Assembly: GCA_026874595.1 (NCBI GenBank) | Contig: CM049314.1 | Span: forward strand, 3,747,318-3,811,317 | Source: Sipunculus nudus | Taxonomy: Eukaryota > Annelida > Sipuncula > Golfingiida > Sipunculidae | Direction of reading: 5' to 3' | Length of the DNA stretch: 64,000 nucleotides | Part shown: positions 39,000 to 51,110 of the stretch, in pieces | How the letters are laid out: every line of letters starts with the position of its first letter | Position numbering within the stretch: the first letter of the stretch is position 1 | Position numbers and translations under genes: made by a program | Notes under the pieces: model-generated | Told to the model about the DNA's origin: nothing | The model's database searches: none | Seen by the model: only the letters and a program-made list of their open reading frames with translations

Positions 39000-39517
39000 T
39001 TAAAGGGGCATAATCAGGGGCAATATTATGCCTATTCTTTCACACTATCAGTTCAGTTTTGCTTTATACAAAAGTTTCCCAGCAGAACTATCCCAGCACA
39101 CAGTCTCATTTCCTCGCATACGGCTGTTTAACGCCTTGTTATGGCTCTGCGTGTTGGTAAGCAGAGTCCACGTGTGTCTGTTTACCATAACAAGGCCGCG
39201 TGACTGGAGGTCCGATTAAGAGGGGCAATAAGTGGTGTTTTAGCCAGCGGGAACATGTATTATATTTTTTTTGGGCCAAGCCAGTCAGGGCATCTCCTGA
39301 TTGACCCGTGTTGTGGCTCCGCGCTGGACACGGCCCAACGCACTGTGTTTATGTTGACACCTGCTATCGCGCCCGGTCCACTGTTTTTGACATTCGTTTA
39401 CAGGAGTAAGCAAACGGATTCAAGGCAACATTTTGGCAGGTACAGATTTATTTTAAAGGGAAGAAGCTTTTTCTCGTGTTAACTCAACATGCTTTATAGG
39501 TGATTGGGTCCCTTTAA
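39000..39517 (+). mobile_element. TTAA-flanked MITE (piggyBac-type), copy 1
   Basis: 518 bp bounded by TTAA. The left end is TTAAAGGGGCATAATCA and the right end, reverse-complemented, TTAAAGGGACCCAATCA, so terminal inverted repeats of about 17 bp. Internal inverted blocks are GCCTTGTTATGGCTCTGCG against TTACCATAACAAGGC. Copy 2 at 58153-58660 is in the opposite orientation. TTAA target duplications are the hallmark of piggyBac-superfamily elements. No transposase frame inside, so non-autonomous. Confidence 0.85.
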
Positions 39518-40084
39518 TCATATGCCTGTAGTCACACGCCATTAGTTATCCCGGCGCACGGCCATAACATCTCAGATAAACCTATGTAAAAAATTGTAAC
39601 GATACCGTGAGTGAGCAAACACGGTGTAATTGCGTAAGGCATATTCTGTATGCAGTTGTGACAGGCGGACTTTCATATACAACAAACAAGAGGATGAAGC
39701 ATATTTTTAGCCTACGCATACGAGATGATTCAATCATTTTCTTACATAAGAAATGTCATGAATATTACGTAAAATGTTAAGCAAACAACCATATCGTCAG
39801 TCGACTTGTGTTTCAAAAACTGATTTACACCTCTTCGGTGAAAGAACAGGAAAGTTTGTATTTCATTCCGTTTATAATAAATAAAGATACTATGGTCGTG
39901 TTGAATAACCATAACACCGTTCTAGTAAGTGCCAATACCCGTAAATTTTAAATTGTATCGGGCGAAACACATTTTCGCGGATACTATGTTTTTTTACTCG
40001 GGTTCCGCCGCCCCCGCAGAGTCCGTCTTCTGACAACTCCTCTTAGACACCTGAACGGGTCTTTCTGAAACCCAGCGTAATTAT

Positions 40085-40690
40085 AAGGCCACACTCGATC
40101 TTGTGCCTAACTAAGATTGGAAGCGCCACCTACAATCCTTTTCGGATTGCAAAATTCTGTGCGTATTTTCAATGAAAATAGCACATATCCCAGGAGTGGT
40201 ACAATGTTTTGGGCTTGTGCACAAACCAGTAGGTGCAAACATCCGTAATTCTTTTTTGGGTGAAAATCACATAATGTCGATCATGAGTGGATAGATGTAC
40301 CAGTATTGATTTGGCAAATTTTTCCGTCTTTGAAACCTTTGTAGAAAACAAGACTGACGGCGTCAATTAATACTACGTTCTCGTAGAATATATTGAGGCT
40401 TTAGCCCAGATGTGGTTTGGCTTCTCGGTCAGAAAAGTTTCATGTTTATCCATCATGGACAGATTTCTCATTCCTAAGACTGGTGGCGCCACCTACAGTC
40501 GGTTTACTTTGCGTACATTCGTGCCACGGTTTATGGTGAAAACCATACATATCTCATAAGTGAACTGACTAGTTGACCTTAACTGTTGCATGTCTACCTT
40601 AATGTCCTCTGGCATCCTTTTGTAAGTCTGTCTTTGGTGAAAATCCCACATATCAGGATGGTTTGAATGTATCATCCTTGCAATTTTTCA
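40085..40690 (+). repeat. degenerate tandem repeat (GGTGAAAATC / GCGCCACCTAC motifs)
   Basis: Two blocks starting CTAAGA-TGG--GCGCCACCTACA (about 40110 and 40478) share a downstream TGAAAA-C---CATATC block (about 40170 and 40533). Additional TGGTGAAAATC(A/C)CACAT-like motifs lie at about 40258, 40635 and possibly 42238. Spacing is irregular (about 90-370 bp), so the similarity is old. Confidence 0.45.
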
Positions 40691-41564
40691 TTTTCATCTA
40701 TCTGCGATAGCTTTCTCTGTCACACTCCCAAAGGAATGGACTTCCAGGTTCTTTTAGAGGAGAACTGAGAAAGCTGGAGCTCACAACTTTACTCAAAAAG
40801 ATGAGAAAGTCGTATGAAACATAACAATACAAATGTAATGAAGTGAATAAACTCACAGTTCTCTGGAGGGAACGTTCTATACATATAGTTCAATATCCAT
40901 TAGGTCCAATAGATACACAAAGTCCTTTTTAATCAGGTAACTCGGAATATCCACACAACACAGAACATCTTCAAAGTACAAAAGCCGCTGGTCACATGAG
41001 CGTCGCGCACCTGACGGCCTAGAAATGTTTACCTGTGTCCTTTTAGTTAACACTGTAAACACATTAACACAAGCGCTTCTGACCGACGAACAAATCACTT
41101 TTTTTCACAATCTGTCTTTTAGGGAATAAACACGCCAAAACACAGAATAATAGGCTCAAAGTCTTCAGTGTCGATCACTCTGAAAAAAAGGTCTGTGTCT
41201 GTCTGTAAAACACGCAACCACCACTATAATTCACTCAGGATAAATCTAGTATCTGTACACGAACATGCCAGCAATCATGACATGTTCCGTACCACGTCAC
41301 GATCACCGTATATATTTTCATATGATCTTTTTGTGGTGTATCACCACGGCTGATGATTATCGGCTTTTCACCATATGTAAACATAGCTCGTTAATTAGTG
41401 AGATATGTTGGCCGCTTGCAGACTATGACATTCGATACCCCGGGAAACCGTTCCTCTGCTGATCGGTTCGGTGACAATCACAGAACGTGTACTGGACCGT
41501 CCATCTGTTAGTTGCCACAACCCTAGCGTGCTGATCTAGGAGAATAGGCTTTCCTCCTGGTGCT

Positions 41565-41571
<7 letters not shown>

Positions 41572-41628
<57 letters not shown>
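41572..41628. repeat. (AT)n microsatellite
   Basis: About 28 AT units. Confidence 0.95.
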
Positions 41629-41630
<2 letters not shown>

Positions 41631-42546
41631 ATGCCTACGTCACACATTCTGACCGCCTTTGGACAATCGCCTTACATTATCATGGAGACCTGTCGACCTG
41701 AATATTAAAATGGACACGCCTAAAGAAACAAGTGTATAAGAAAAACATGCATGCAGGTGCGTTAATTTCCTTTTAAATCTGCATTAAACAATGCTCTATA
41801 AGAAACCTGTCGAGACTAATTCCGACGAGTCTGACAAAACAACAATTCTCACACAGAATTTCCACTGTACTTAAAGCGGATAAAAAAACCTGGGTTCCCT
41901 TAACCTACGTTCCCATATTAACATTGATACATGATATGGCATATTAAAATACAACAATTTAGAGAAGAAATCATCTGGTCATACTCTACTTACTGAAAAG
42001 TGCAAAACCGCAATAAATAAAAATAAACCGTCAAAGGTCTCGAGACTTTCTTATACACAAGACAGGAAACGAGGCCTACAATTAGGTATTCGTAAAATTC
42101 ATGCACGCATGCATGAGTAGTAGTTTGGAGTACCGAAATGAAGCTGTGCATGTCCATAGATTTGTATTATCTCTTATGCCAGATAGATTGCGCCACGTAC
42201 AAATGGTTTGTATGCTGTCCATGTCAGTGTTTATAATCGGTGAAAATCACACGTCCCTGGTGTTGGTTGCAGTATCAGCCTGAAATATTGCATTCCTGAA
42301 GTTATTTGATAGATTTATCATGCACTGGTCTTGCCACCAAGAATAATTATTATTTTGGTTCATACATCCGTGCGTCTTGGGATACTTAGGCATTTGGGAG
42401 AAAGGTTATCTGCACACTATCGGCCACACAAGGGCTGCATTCCGACGACAGCCTTACTTAGAACAGGGGAAGATCTAAGGATGCGTCCCATTGGCTATAT
42501 AAAATAAATATACAAATTGTATTAGAATGGTTTAACATTCTTTAAT

Positions 42547-42548
<2 letters not shown>

Positions 42549-42628
<80 letters not shown>
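42549..42628. repeat. (AT)n microsatellite
   Basis: About 39 AT units, interrupted once by TTTA near 42600. Confidence 0.95.
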
Positions 42629-42629
<1 letters not shown>

Positions 42630-42787
42630 ACATATTACAGACGTCAGCAAAGAATATTTTCACAGACGAGTGGATTATTTGAATAGAGGCGTACATATCT
42701 AAATAAGAAAAGTACAGTTGCGTGTTGTCGTGCGTAACTGAGCTATATGAGCTATGCAAACCTATTGACCATGACGCTTGTGTCGTG

Positions 42788-42790
<3 letters not shown>

Positions 42791-42846
<56 letters not shown>
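42791..42846. repeat. (AT)n microsatellite
   Basis: About 28 AT units, directly abutting the GTTACGG end of the next feature. Confidence 0.95.
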
Positions 42847-42850
<4 letters not shown>

Positions 42851-43665
42851 ACGGAACCTAATATAAACAGATCACACCACGCGTGATGAACACAAATTTT
42901 GTAATGGAGATAAAAATAATCAGATTCTGTAACACTAGGCAGCGTGAAATGTCTAGGGGAATGAATAAAGAAGTCAGTGTTTTTTTGTTAACAAATAACC
43001 ATAATTTATTCTTAAATCAACCCAAATATTACAATATACTAAATCAATACAATTATACAGTAAAAAAGCGGTATAACAACAAATCAATACAATCACACAG
43101 TAAAATACACAAAGTGCACAGTACCTGGATACCACCACCGTCACAACGATAAGTTCTTAAAATGTATACTCTTGCAGAATGACAGTCCAGTGTAAAGCTC
43201 TTGTAACAATCCATAAAGTAAACTGAAGTCCAGATGAACAAAATCCAGGAGAAACTCTGAAGAAAATCTTTAATTTCCGCACTCGTTGGATAAGGTCCCA
43301 GAAACTGACACACGCTTCTGCGTCCGCTGGAAATCTTCTCTGCTGCTCTCTCCCGACTCTAAAACACAGCCCCTTTATATACTCTTCACCCAAAGCCGAG
43401 AATTTTCCACTTCTCGAACAGTCTTAAAGATCTTACACAACACAGTAAACACGCGTTACAGGAATCATCTAGAAGATCATCGCTGTGTGTGTCTCTACAT
43501 ACCAGGGTCCACACGTGACTCACGACCAGGCAAGAAAGCCTAATGCTAGCATGACAACGAGAGTTCAACCAGTCGGATTAAACTGCGAATGTAACAAACG
43601 TCCTGGCGAGGTGTCACAACACGAGCCACGCTTGTTTCACACAATAAAAAGAGCACCTGTAACAA
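42845..43665. mobile_element. possible element inserted in a TA microsatellite
   Basis: An ~820-bp non-repetitive segment lies between two TA runs. Its left edge reads ATATTGTTACGGAACC and its right edge, reverse-complemented, ATATTGTTACAGGTGC, so an inverted ATATTGTTAC at both ends directly against TA DNA. This fits a DNA element with TA or AT-rich targets. The short inverted end could be chance, and no second copy was found in the window. Open frames inside overlap on both strands and have no recognised domain. Confidence 0.4.
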
Positions 43666-43689
43666 TATATATATATATATATATATTGA

Positions 43690-44400
43690 AAATCAAAATA
43701 AACACTTTTGATGCTTAGGAAATAAATTAATGCGATAATTATATTATAATATAATATTTCTATAATATAATATAATTTCTATAATACAATATAATAAAAC
43801 ATAATATAATACATCTGCCTCACTTGGAATCACATGCATAACAACAACAACAACAAGTTTATTCAGGAAAAAGGAGGCCTGGGCCTATAGATCCAATTGA
43901 GTATACAAATCTTCTTACATTCAAACAGCTGAGACATAATGTAACATAATTAACATATTTGTGTGTGTACTGGCGGCGTTTATCACGCGATTATAACTTC
44001 ATTGATTTTACATCAAATACCTTGCAATTTCTTTTAATAACTCAAAACTGTAAATGAAAGTTACTAAAGTATATAACAGTTGTTATTTTACAACAAAAAG
44101 AGTATAATATTTAGAAGTATTCTTCGTCAGTTTCTCATTCAAATGAAATGTTAACTGAAGACTGTCTACTCTTTAAACTATCGTATATTTGTAAGGTATC
44201 ATAGGTACATGCTTATTTAAACTTTCCGAATTAAAGCATACAAAGTTATGAATGAACAAATTGTTATGCAAAACTCACAACACACTCTTGAAACATAAAT
44301 GTGGTTATTGTTTAGACAGCTGCTTTGTCTTCTTCCCGAAGGTTTCAATTTTCGCGAATAAAAGCCATTCACATTGTTCAGCGCTCCATCGATAACTAAA
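43690..44400. other. AT-rich 3' flank of the minus-strand LRR-Ig gene
   Basis: TATAATATAAT-type low-complexity DNA at 43737-43810 and a short (CAA)n/(ACA)n run at 43840-43858 next to GTTTATTCAGG. No gene seen. On the minus strand AATAAA occurs at about 43863-43858, about 540 bp after the stop codon, a possible poly(A) signal. Confidence 0.4.
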
Positions 44401-44405
44401 AACTC

Positions 44406-45063
44406 TTAATGGATTCTGGAATTGGTAGGTGTTATATAATAGTCAAACTGCAAGGTCTCGTAATCGTAGCCAATAGCTTCAGTTAACGTAGTTTCTGAAA
44501 AATTTGTGACACGACTTCGATTTCTTCTCTGTTTACAGATGACTGACACAGTGATGACGATAGTTACCAGGGCAACCATCACGGGTGGCAACACGTAGAC
44601 GAGAAGATTCCCTCTGACATACGAGTCCCCTAGCAAGAGAAACATATAGACACGCCGGTATTGGTGTATATTATTATACGAGGTGTATTCCAAATCAATG
44701 TCTCAGCTCCATATTTAAATAAAATGATCTTTTTTTTAAAATTCAGTTGTAACTTGTCATATGTTACTTCCCAGAATTTGATATTCAGCTAATGCAAAGA
44801 AATCAAGTATTCTTCACATTGTCTTCAATAATGAAAACCTATAAAAACAACATTTAAATTTAACAAGAAAATAGGTCTTAGCAATTTAAAAAAGTAAATG
44901 ATAGAAGAGAATATAGGAGAGGGCACATGACTAGAATATAACCAGAGGCTGACTTGATGAAGAAGAAACGACGAAGTGTGAACAAAACGTGATACTGAGT
45001 CCATCTTCTTTTACTAATTGATCGTCATACTTATAAGCTAATAATTTACAATGATATATTTAA

Positions 45064-45122
<59 letters not shown>

Positions 45123-45543
45123 GTCCCGTTTAATTGAATATCAGATTTGTAAACCGATTATATTCATTTAAGCAGGATATTCAAATAAATGAGGTGTTAA
45201 TCTTCAAGGTTGTACCCGTCACTTTAATACTATGAATTGCTATCGGATGACTTGCATTCAGATGGTTCTGAATTATCTTTTTTTTTCGAATGTATCACTT
45301 AATGATGTTTCAGCATTTGTTGATATATTTTTTATTTATTTATAATTTCTATACCTTCTACGGAAAAATACCGTATATTCACCTGTTTGCATTTATTATT
45401 GATAAAAAAATCTCACTGCCAATTGCCGACAGCTTACCGATCACGTGAATATATCAAATGTTTTCAAAGGTTTAATTCGATTCCTCAAGGATTTTGATTT
45501 TAAAATAAAACATTTTAGTTGTTTCAACTAAAAAATAGAGAAT

Positions 45544-45607
<64 letters not shown>

Positions 45608-46148
45608 CTATATATAAGCTAACGGCGTGGTTTGAAAAGCCGAGACTTTACGAGATTACGAGATTATGCTTTGTGCGATTCGGGGCGGGGGGGGGGGGGG
45701 CAGTGAAAGACTGACACTGATCCTATTGTCCTCGGGGGCACAATAGGATTAGTCGGGGTGCACGTGCGATACTGGAACATAACAGGGCAAAGATGTTAAT
45801 TGATGTTTTAATGTTTATATATAATGCAAAGATGTATACCAGGATGCTCAATTAGCATATTAAACTAATTTGTAATAGGGTCTTAGAAGCAGTGAACATA
45901 TCAGTATATATACAGATGATATAAATACACATATACTATGAAAATACATAATATACAAGGCAAATATACAGTATAAAAGGCACATATACTATACTATCTT
46001 CATACCAAGTGGAACCCACTCGGTAAACTCACCATGCTGTAGTGGTAACGCCATGTCACTCAACACTGAACAGGTAAGTCTGCCCAGCGGATCCTCGTGG
46101 GTGGGGGGGGGTTGCTTGGGGACACGCTGAATATTAGTACGAATGCTA

Positions 46149-46206
<58 letters not shown>

Positions 46207-46315
46207 AATGGTATGGCCGTTTTAGTCTGTGATCGAATTGAAGTTAAATAGTAAAAGTGACGCCTTTAAGATAGAATAATAATAGAAATGTTAGTCTATC
46301 TGAAAGGCGTCTTTT

Positions 46316-46381
<66 letters not shown>

Positions 46382-48402
46382 TATTCACCACTTGTGAAGA
46401 GGATTCTCTTTGTCCTTTCTCCTTGGACGTTGGTACCTATGCAGGCGTAAACACCGGTTTCCGTGGCAACATGTCGACGAGTTCTCTTCGTTTGGTTCCA
46501 GTTTTCAGGCATAAACGTGTGACGTCTTCCATCTGGGTCCATTATACTGATGTTTGGTGCTGGGTCTCCTGTCACGTGACATTCCAACAGAGACAAGTCA
46601 TCATCTGTTACGTGAAAATATTCAATCACTGGAGCTCTGCATTTTGGTAACGCAGCATATTTTAATCTAAATTTCTCCCAGCTCTTCTTGATGTTTTCCA
46701 GCAAACCGCTGTAAGGGATTCCTTCACCGTTCATGTTAGGTGGAGACGAACAGGTGAAGGAAACCCGAGATGTCATAGTGGGTTCGTTTAGAATCAACAG
46801 TTCGATTCCTTTCAGTCGACAACCACAGTATAAGGGATTGTTATCTAACCTCACAATCATCTCTTTGTTGGGAGGAAGAAAACTTGTCAGAAACTCAATG
46901 TTATTATAATGTAGGTTTAAGCGTTTGAGACTTAAGCAGTCACGGAAGTAATCCTCCGGAACATATCTTATTCCGCACCTATATAATGAGAGTGTTTCGA
47001 TGTTACATTTATAGCGCGGAGCAGTCTGATCAACTTGGACAAGCGAGATGGGATTTCTGGCAAGGTTCAGTATTTTCAAAGAGGGAAATGGTTTAAGCAG
47101 TGATAAAGGAGATAAGGTTAATCTGTTATGATATAGATTAACATTTGTCACTGAATTTGAACAGGAATTTTGGTCTAGATTTAAAGACATTATCGGGTTA
47201 CTGATAAGGCTGATTGCAGAGAGTGAAGGTAAGCAGTTGACAAAGTGCAATGACAGATCCCTTGTTTCAAGTTGCGGTAGTTTTAATGTCTCCAAGGATG
47301 TTAGATTGCAAAATGCATCACCTTCAATACCACTAATATTCCCGCTTATCGACAAATATTTTAAATCAGGCAGGTTCAGATAGGGAATCTTTGATTTGGA
47401 CAGCTTCCCTTGATCTCTGATATTGATTGTTAAGGCATTCAGTTTAGGGAGTATTTTGAACGTGTTGTCAGGAATGGGATTTGTTGACGCAGGTATCAGA
47501 TCTATTGTCATCGTAGATAGTTCTGATAATCCAGAGAATGCATAATCTCCGACAATGCTCAAAGGATCGCCGGTAATGCTGAGTTGTTTCAATTGGTCTA
47601 AGGCATGGAAAGCTCCTTGTTCGATCGAACACATGCTATTTTTTGAAAATGATAAATCCTTAACTGTTCGAGTGGTCGCTAATGTAGTAAATGTGATATT
47701 TTGAAGGATGAACAACTTGCTGTCTCTGACTTCTATATACCTTACCGAAGGATAGCAGTGAAAAAGCCAGCCTAACGGCATGCCATTTAATTCACTTTTC
47801 TCTATGACCACTGTATTTACATTTAGCTGTGCCCTGGTACAGGGTTTAAGAGCTTCTTTTAGTTGTACAATTGTAAGCTGATGTGTTGTATCAGGCAACC
47901 GCTGATGTGTAGCTCCAGTGAAGTTCATGCACCGCACATACTGAGTGAACCCTGCTTGCAAGCATACACATTCTTTTGGACAAGCAGTGCACACGTCCAA
48001 GAGCAGGGCGGCGATAATCCCGCTGGATAGCAACCAGGGGTTTATCCTGAAATACAGACATATAGCCCTGACTTAATATAAATAACAATAAATCTCATAT
48101 TGATGTTGTTGCCAGTCTGGTAACTAGTTTTGTAAAATACAACGCTTGATTTTTAAGTTCCACGCATTGGTATCTACTAATTCTCGAGATGCCCGACGTA
48201 TTCTTCTATTTTCAAGACTCTTTAGATCTTGAGTTTGGAGGCAACCCCTCACCCCTGACCAAGTCAACCTCTGTCATCGGCTAACTGATTCTCAATTTTG
48301 CCACATCTGTGGTTAGAGTTCCTATCGTCCACGCCGGCCCAGAGCCAGACCAAATTACTTGTCCCTAGAATAAGTATAACTATGTCAGTACACTTACCGC
48401 AT
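44406..48402 (-). CDS. LRR-Ig single-pass membrane protein (gene 1)
   Basis: Three coding exons on the minus strand: 48402-48398 (ATG plus two bases, donor GGTAAGTG), 48046-46389 (acceptor TGTATTTCAG, donor GTGAATAC) and 44629-44406 (acceptor TTGCTAG). Phases 2 and 1 match and give 628 residues. Order: signal peptide from MRINPWLLSSGIIAALLLD, LRRNT with CPKECVC near residue 24, a series of LRRs, LRRCT near 405-440 (NPLYCGC), one Ig-like domain (Cys 491 and 537, in LECHVTG and GVYACIG), TM near 563-586, and a 42-residue tail with YDYETL and DYYITP. The architecture matches invertebrate LRR-Ig adhesion/receptor proteins (AMIGO, LINGO and Kekkon layout). The partner and the pathway are unknown. 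The paralogue is at 60514-63143. The exon 2 donor sits about 8 bp from a compound microsatellite, and reading through it gives a spurious SLSLYIYI tail. Exon 1 is short but both its donor and phase fit. Confidence 0.85.
45068..45118. repeat. (AT)n microsatellite
   Basis: About 25 TA units in intron 2 of LRR-Ig gene 1. Confidence 0.95.
45549..45606. repeat. (AT)n microsatellite
   Basis: About 29 TA units in intron 2 of LRR-Ig gene 1, followed 80 bp later by a poly-G run at about 45684-45700. Confidence 0.95.
46152..46203. repeat. (AT)n microsatellite
   Basis: About 26 TA units, 185 bp from the exon 2 donor in intron 2 of LRR-Ig gene 1. Confidence 0.95.
46316..46381. repeat. compound microsatellite (CA)n(TA)n(GA)n at a splice donor
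   Basis: Runs of CA, TA and GA follow each other, and the GA run ends about 8 bp from the splice donor of LRR-Ig exon 2. On the gene strand this is a CT run just inside the intron, then TA and TG runs. Confidence 0.95.
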
Positions 48403-48409
48403 ATTTAGA

Positions 48410-48824
48410 ATTTTCAATCTTGAAACAACTGGTACTTGCTTCTAGCCGTGCCGAAAGCCCAACTGCATTTCACAACTGCATATGTTTATAGAGATTTCTT
48501 GTATGGTATCAACATGGATATAACACATTTGTGTCATGCCTGAGTGATAATTATAAGGCACTATGTGTCATAAGGTATATAATTCTGATGTTGTGTCACT
48601 TCGTTGATTACTTATCTAACAGTAACTCATTTTGTTCATGCAAGTTTAACATTTTGACTCTTTTCATTCCAGCCATTTCAAGTCATCAAATGTTTATGTG
48701 GAACCTGGGTAATAAAACAGCTCGTGTTACTGTCCAAAAGTGGTTTTTATTCAGCAGTGCTCTCCCGATAGGTCGGTAATAAGGTGGTCTTATTATTTAA
48801 ATTTACTTTAGGGCTGGACCAACT

Positions 48825-48885
<61 letters not shown>

Positions 48886-50290
48886 CATGAGATCATGTGT
48901 ACTTTACTCATTTTATATGAGAGTGTGGTAGAAACGTGTGACGAATAAATGGATGTGCGTGTAGACGTACGTTTACATTGGTACTCCCGCAAGTATCCCG
49001 CTTGATACGATTTCCTGTGCTTTGCATACGTTTAACACTCTAAACACGCCTGTGGCATAAGAAATTTTGGATTAAAACATTTTGTGGTGATCCAGACCTT
49101 CCATAATTGAATTGAATGTTCCTTAGTTGTTTCCCGATGCCACTCCGGGATGAATCTGGAGTAGTTGTCCCTTGGCTCATTGAATTACCGAATTCTTGCT
49201 TAATTTATCAGTTAATACGTACAAAACTCGATGACACTTCGTTAACTGAAGCCCGCATGACGGCGTCTCACTTCACTACGGCGACTTAGGCCTACATAAA
49301 ATCTACCAGGTCGCTACAGTATCACCCAAAAAAAATCAGAAAAACCCTCTGTGTGACTGCAGTGGAGACCCTACTGTGCTCCTATGTCGCACTTTTGGCC
49401 ATATTTATGTTGGAATTGTGCTCTCTATGCATTAAATTTTGATAAATATTTTATCAAATAGTTATCTTTCATAAAGCATTTTTATCTCTTTCTGTACATG
49501 TTGATTTTTTTTTTCTTCAATATTCAAGACGAAGGATGTCAGGGAGAACCATCTTTCGGGGGTTCTGCAAACTGCTTTACAATTGTTGGAACTTGTAAAT
49601 CCCCGTGTATGTACATGAGGACAAAGGCAAACGTCTCAGTGTACCAATGCTTCTATCGCACTCACTACTGGTGACTGGTAATGTTACAGGTATTTTCGAC
49701 ACTGTCTTGACATTATGTATTATTTTATAGTTGTTCTCTTTGTAACAGCAAAGGGACATTCCTTTTTATTAATTTGTTATTGAACTGACATAGAATCATT
49801 GTCTCCTGCTCTGTTACAGATAGTTTCCCTTTGTATAATTGTGTATTAAAGTATAATAAGAACAATTTCTATACATTATCTACATTAAATACAAACGCCT
49901 ACATATATAGTCTGTATATTGAACCATTATCATTTGATTAATGAGTTTTATATTAAAAAAATATGTAGATTTAAAGTATAATAAAAAAAAATACAAATTG
50001 TATTTAATTTTTAATGATACACTTACAAATGGACGAGAACGCTTAGAGCTGTCCACCTACTGGACCGGACCGCTTACAGCTGGATCGGACCAGGAACGCA
50101 CCGCTTATGTGATGTCCGCAACTCTTCCTGGCCCTTTGCAAGAACGGGTGTTATCAGACCAGCGAGAACGTGTGTCGCATGGTTAAAATTTAGGCTGGAT
50201 GCACAACACAGTACCATGCATTCAGTGTTCCCCGCTTTCAGTGCGGGGGGGGGGGGGCAACGTTGTTTTAACAATGAAGCCATTTTTTAA
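48410..50290. other. intergenic, no gene recognised
   Basis: Upstream flank of LRR-Ig gene 1. It holds an (AT)n tract at 48828-48882. Short frames have no recognised domain. No clear promoter element is recognisable. Confidence 0.45.
48828..48882. repeat. (AT)n microsatellite
   Basis: About 27 TA units. Confidence 0.95.
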
Positions 50291-50294
50291 AATA

Positions 50295-50850
50295 CAAGGT
50301 GTACGCTCTGAACAAAGCGCATGATCTCCCGATGACCTTCCACAAGGTTTCTTCAGCTTTGGCAAGATGCCGAGCACCCAGTAAGCTCAAATCTGATTGT
50401 CTAAGCGTGTAAACAAAGGTGCAAAAATGTTAAAAGAACTCTGATTGGCTGAGCGTGAAACTTACATGGCTGCGTCCATGTCAAACTCGTTCGGCACTGC
50501 AAGAGAGGAAATATGCAAACAGTGGGGGATAACGTACCTCAGGCTAAACAAGCAAGTTAGTTTAGACACTGTCTTGAAAAGTAATGATTGCGTCGTGTGT
50601 ATTCCAACGGGCGGTCGATAAAAATCTGTGCTACCAAGCACATTCTACTTCAGTGCAAATCGACCGGCACCCCAAACAACATCCGATTGTGTTGATTATG
50701 CCTGCAATGTGATTGGTTTAATATAATGCAGGGGGGGGGGTCCCAGGGACAGCAGCGCCTGGTGGCCAAACCTGACTGGCAACCGCGGTTTTTTTTTTGC
50801 AGCGGTTAGTGTAGCGAATAGTTGAGCAAAGCGTAAATGGAGCGTATACA
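50295..50850 (-). mobile_element. dispersed element, short copy
   Basis: Reverse-oriented copy of 36410-37480 lacking the ~0.5-kb interior. On the minus strand it runs from ACGCTCCATTTACGCTTTGC through CTCAACTATTCGCTACACTA, GTCAGGTTTGGCCACCAGGC, CACAATCGGATGTTG, GCTTGGTAGCACAGA and AGCCAATCAGAGTTC to GCGCTTTGTTCAGAGCGTAC. A short poly-G run lies at about 50731-50740; another, at 50244-50254, lies just outside the element, about 40 bp before its start. Confidence 0.65.
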
Positions 50851-51053
50851 AGGTGATTCTCTCACCTTATCTGGCACTAGGTTTGCTCAAAGCACGACTC
50901 TTCGATGCGGGACTGTAAACCTGTAGGTCATTTCAAAATAGAAAATAGATGGAAATAAATGATATATGGGGTAAAAGAAACAAGAATTGATTTGAAATGT
51001 TACCAAAAAAGGACAAGATTGGTTTGAATTCTTAACTTAAGAAAATCAACTGG

Positions 51054-51056
<3 letters not shown>

Positions 51057-51107
<51 letters not shown>
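51057..51107. repeat. (AT)n microsatellite
   Basis: About 25 AT units. Confidence 0.95.

Positions 51108-51110
<3 letters not shown>

Larger units (their letters stand above)
39520..42545. other. intergenic with degenerate repeats, no gene recognised
   Basis: No supported exon. It contains the weak GGTGAAAATC repeats around 40150-40690 and an (AT)n tract at 41572-41628. Short frames have no recognised domain. Confidence 0.45.

Noticed and set aside
46291-46388. Extension of the LRR-Ig frame into SLSLYIYI...KDAFQID
   Set aside because: It is translated microsatellite beyond a good splice donor with an in-phase TM exon downstream.
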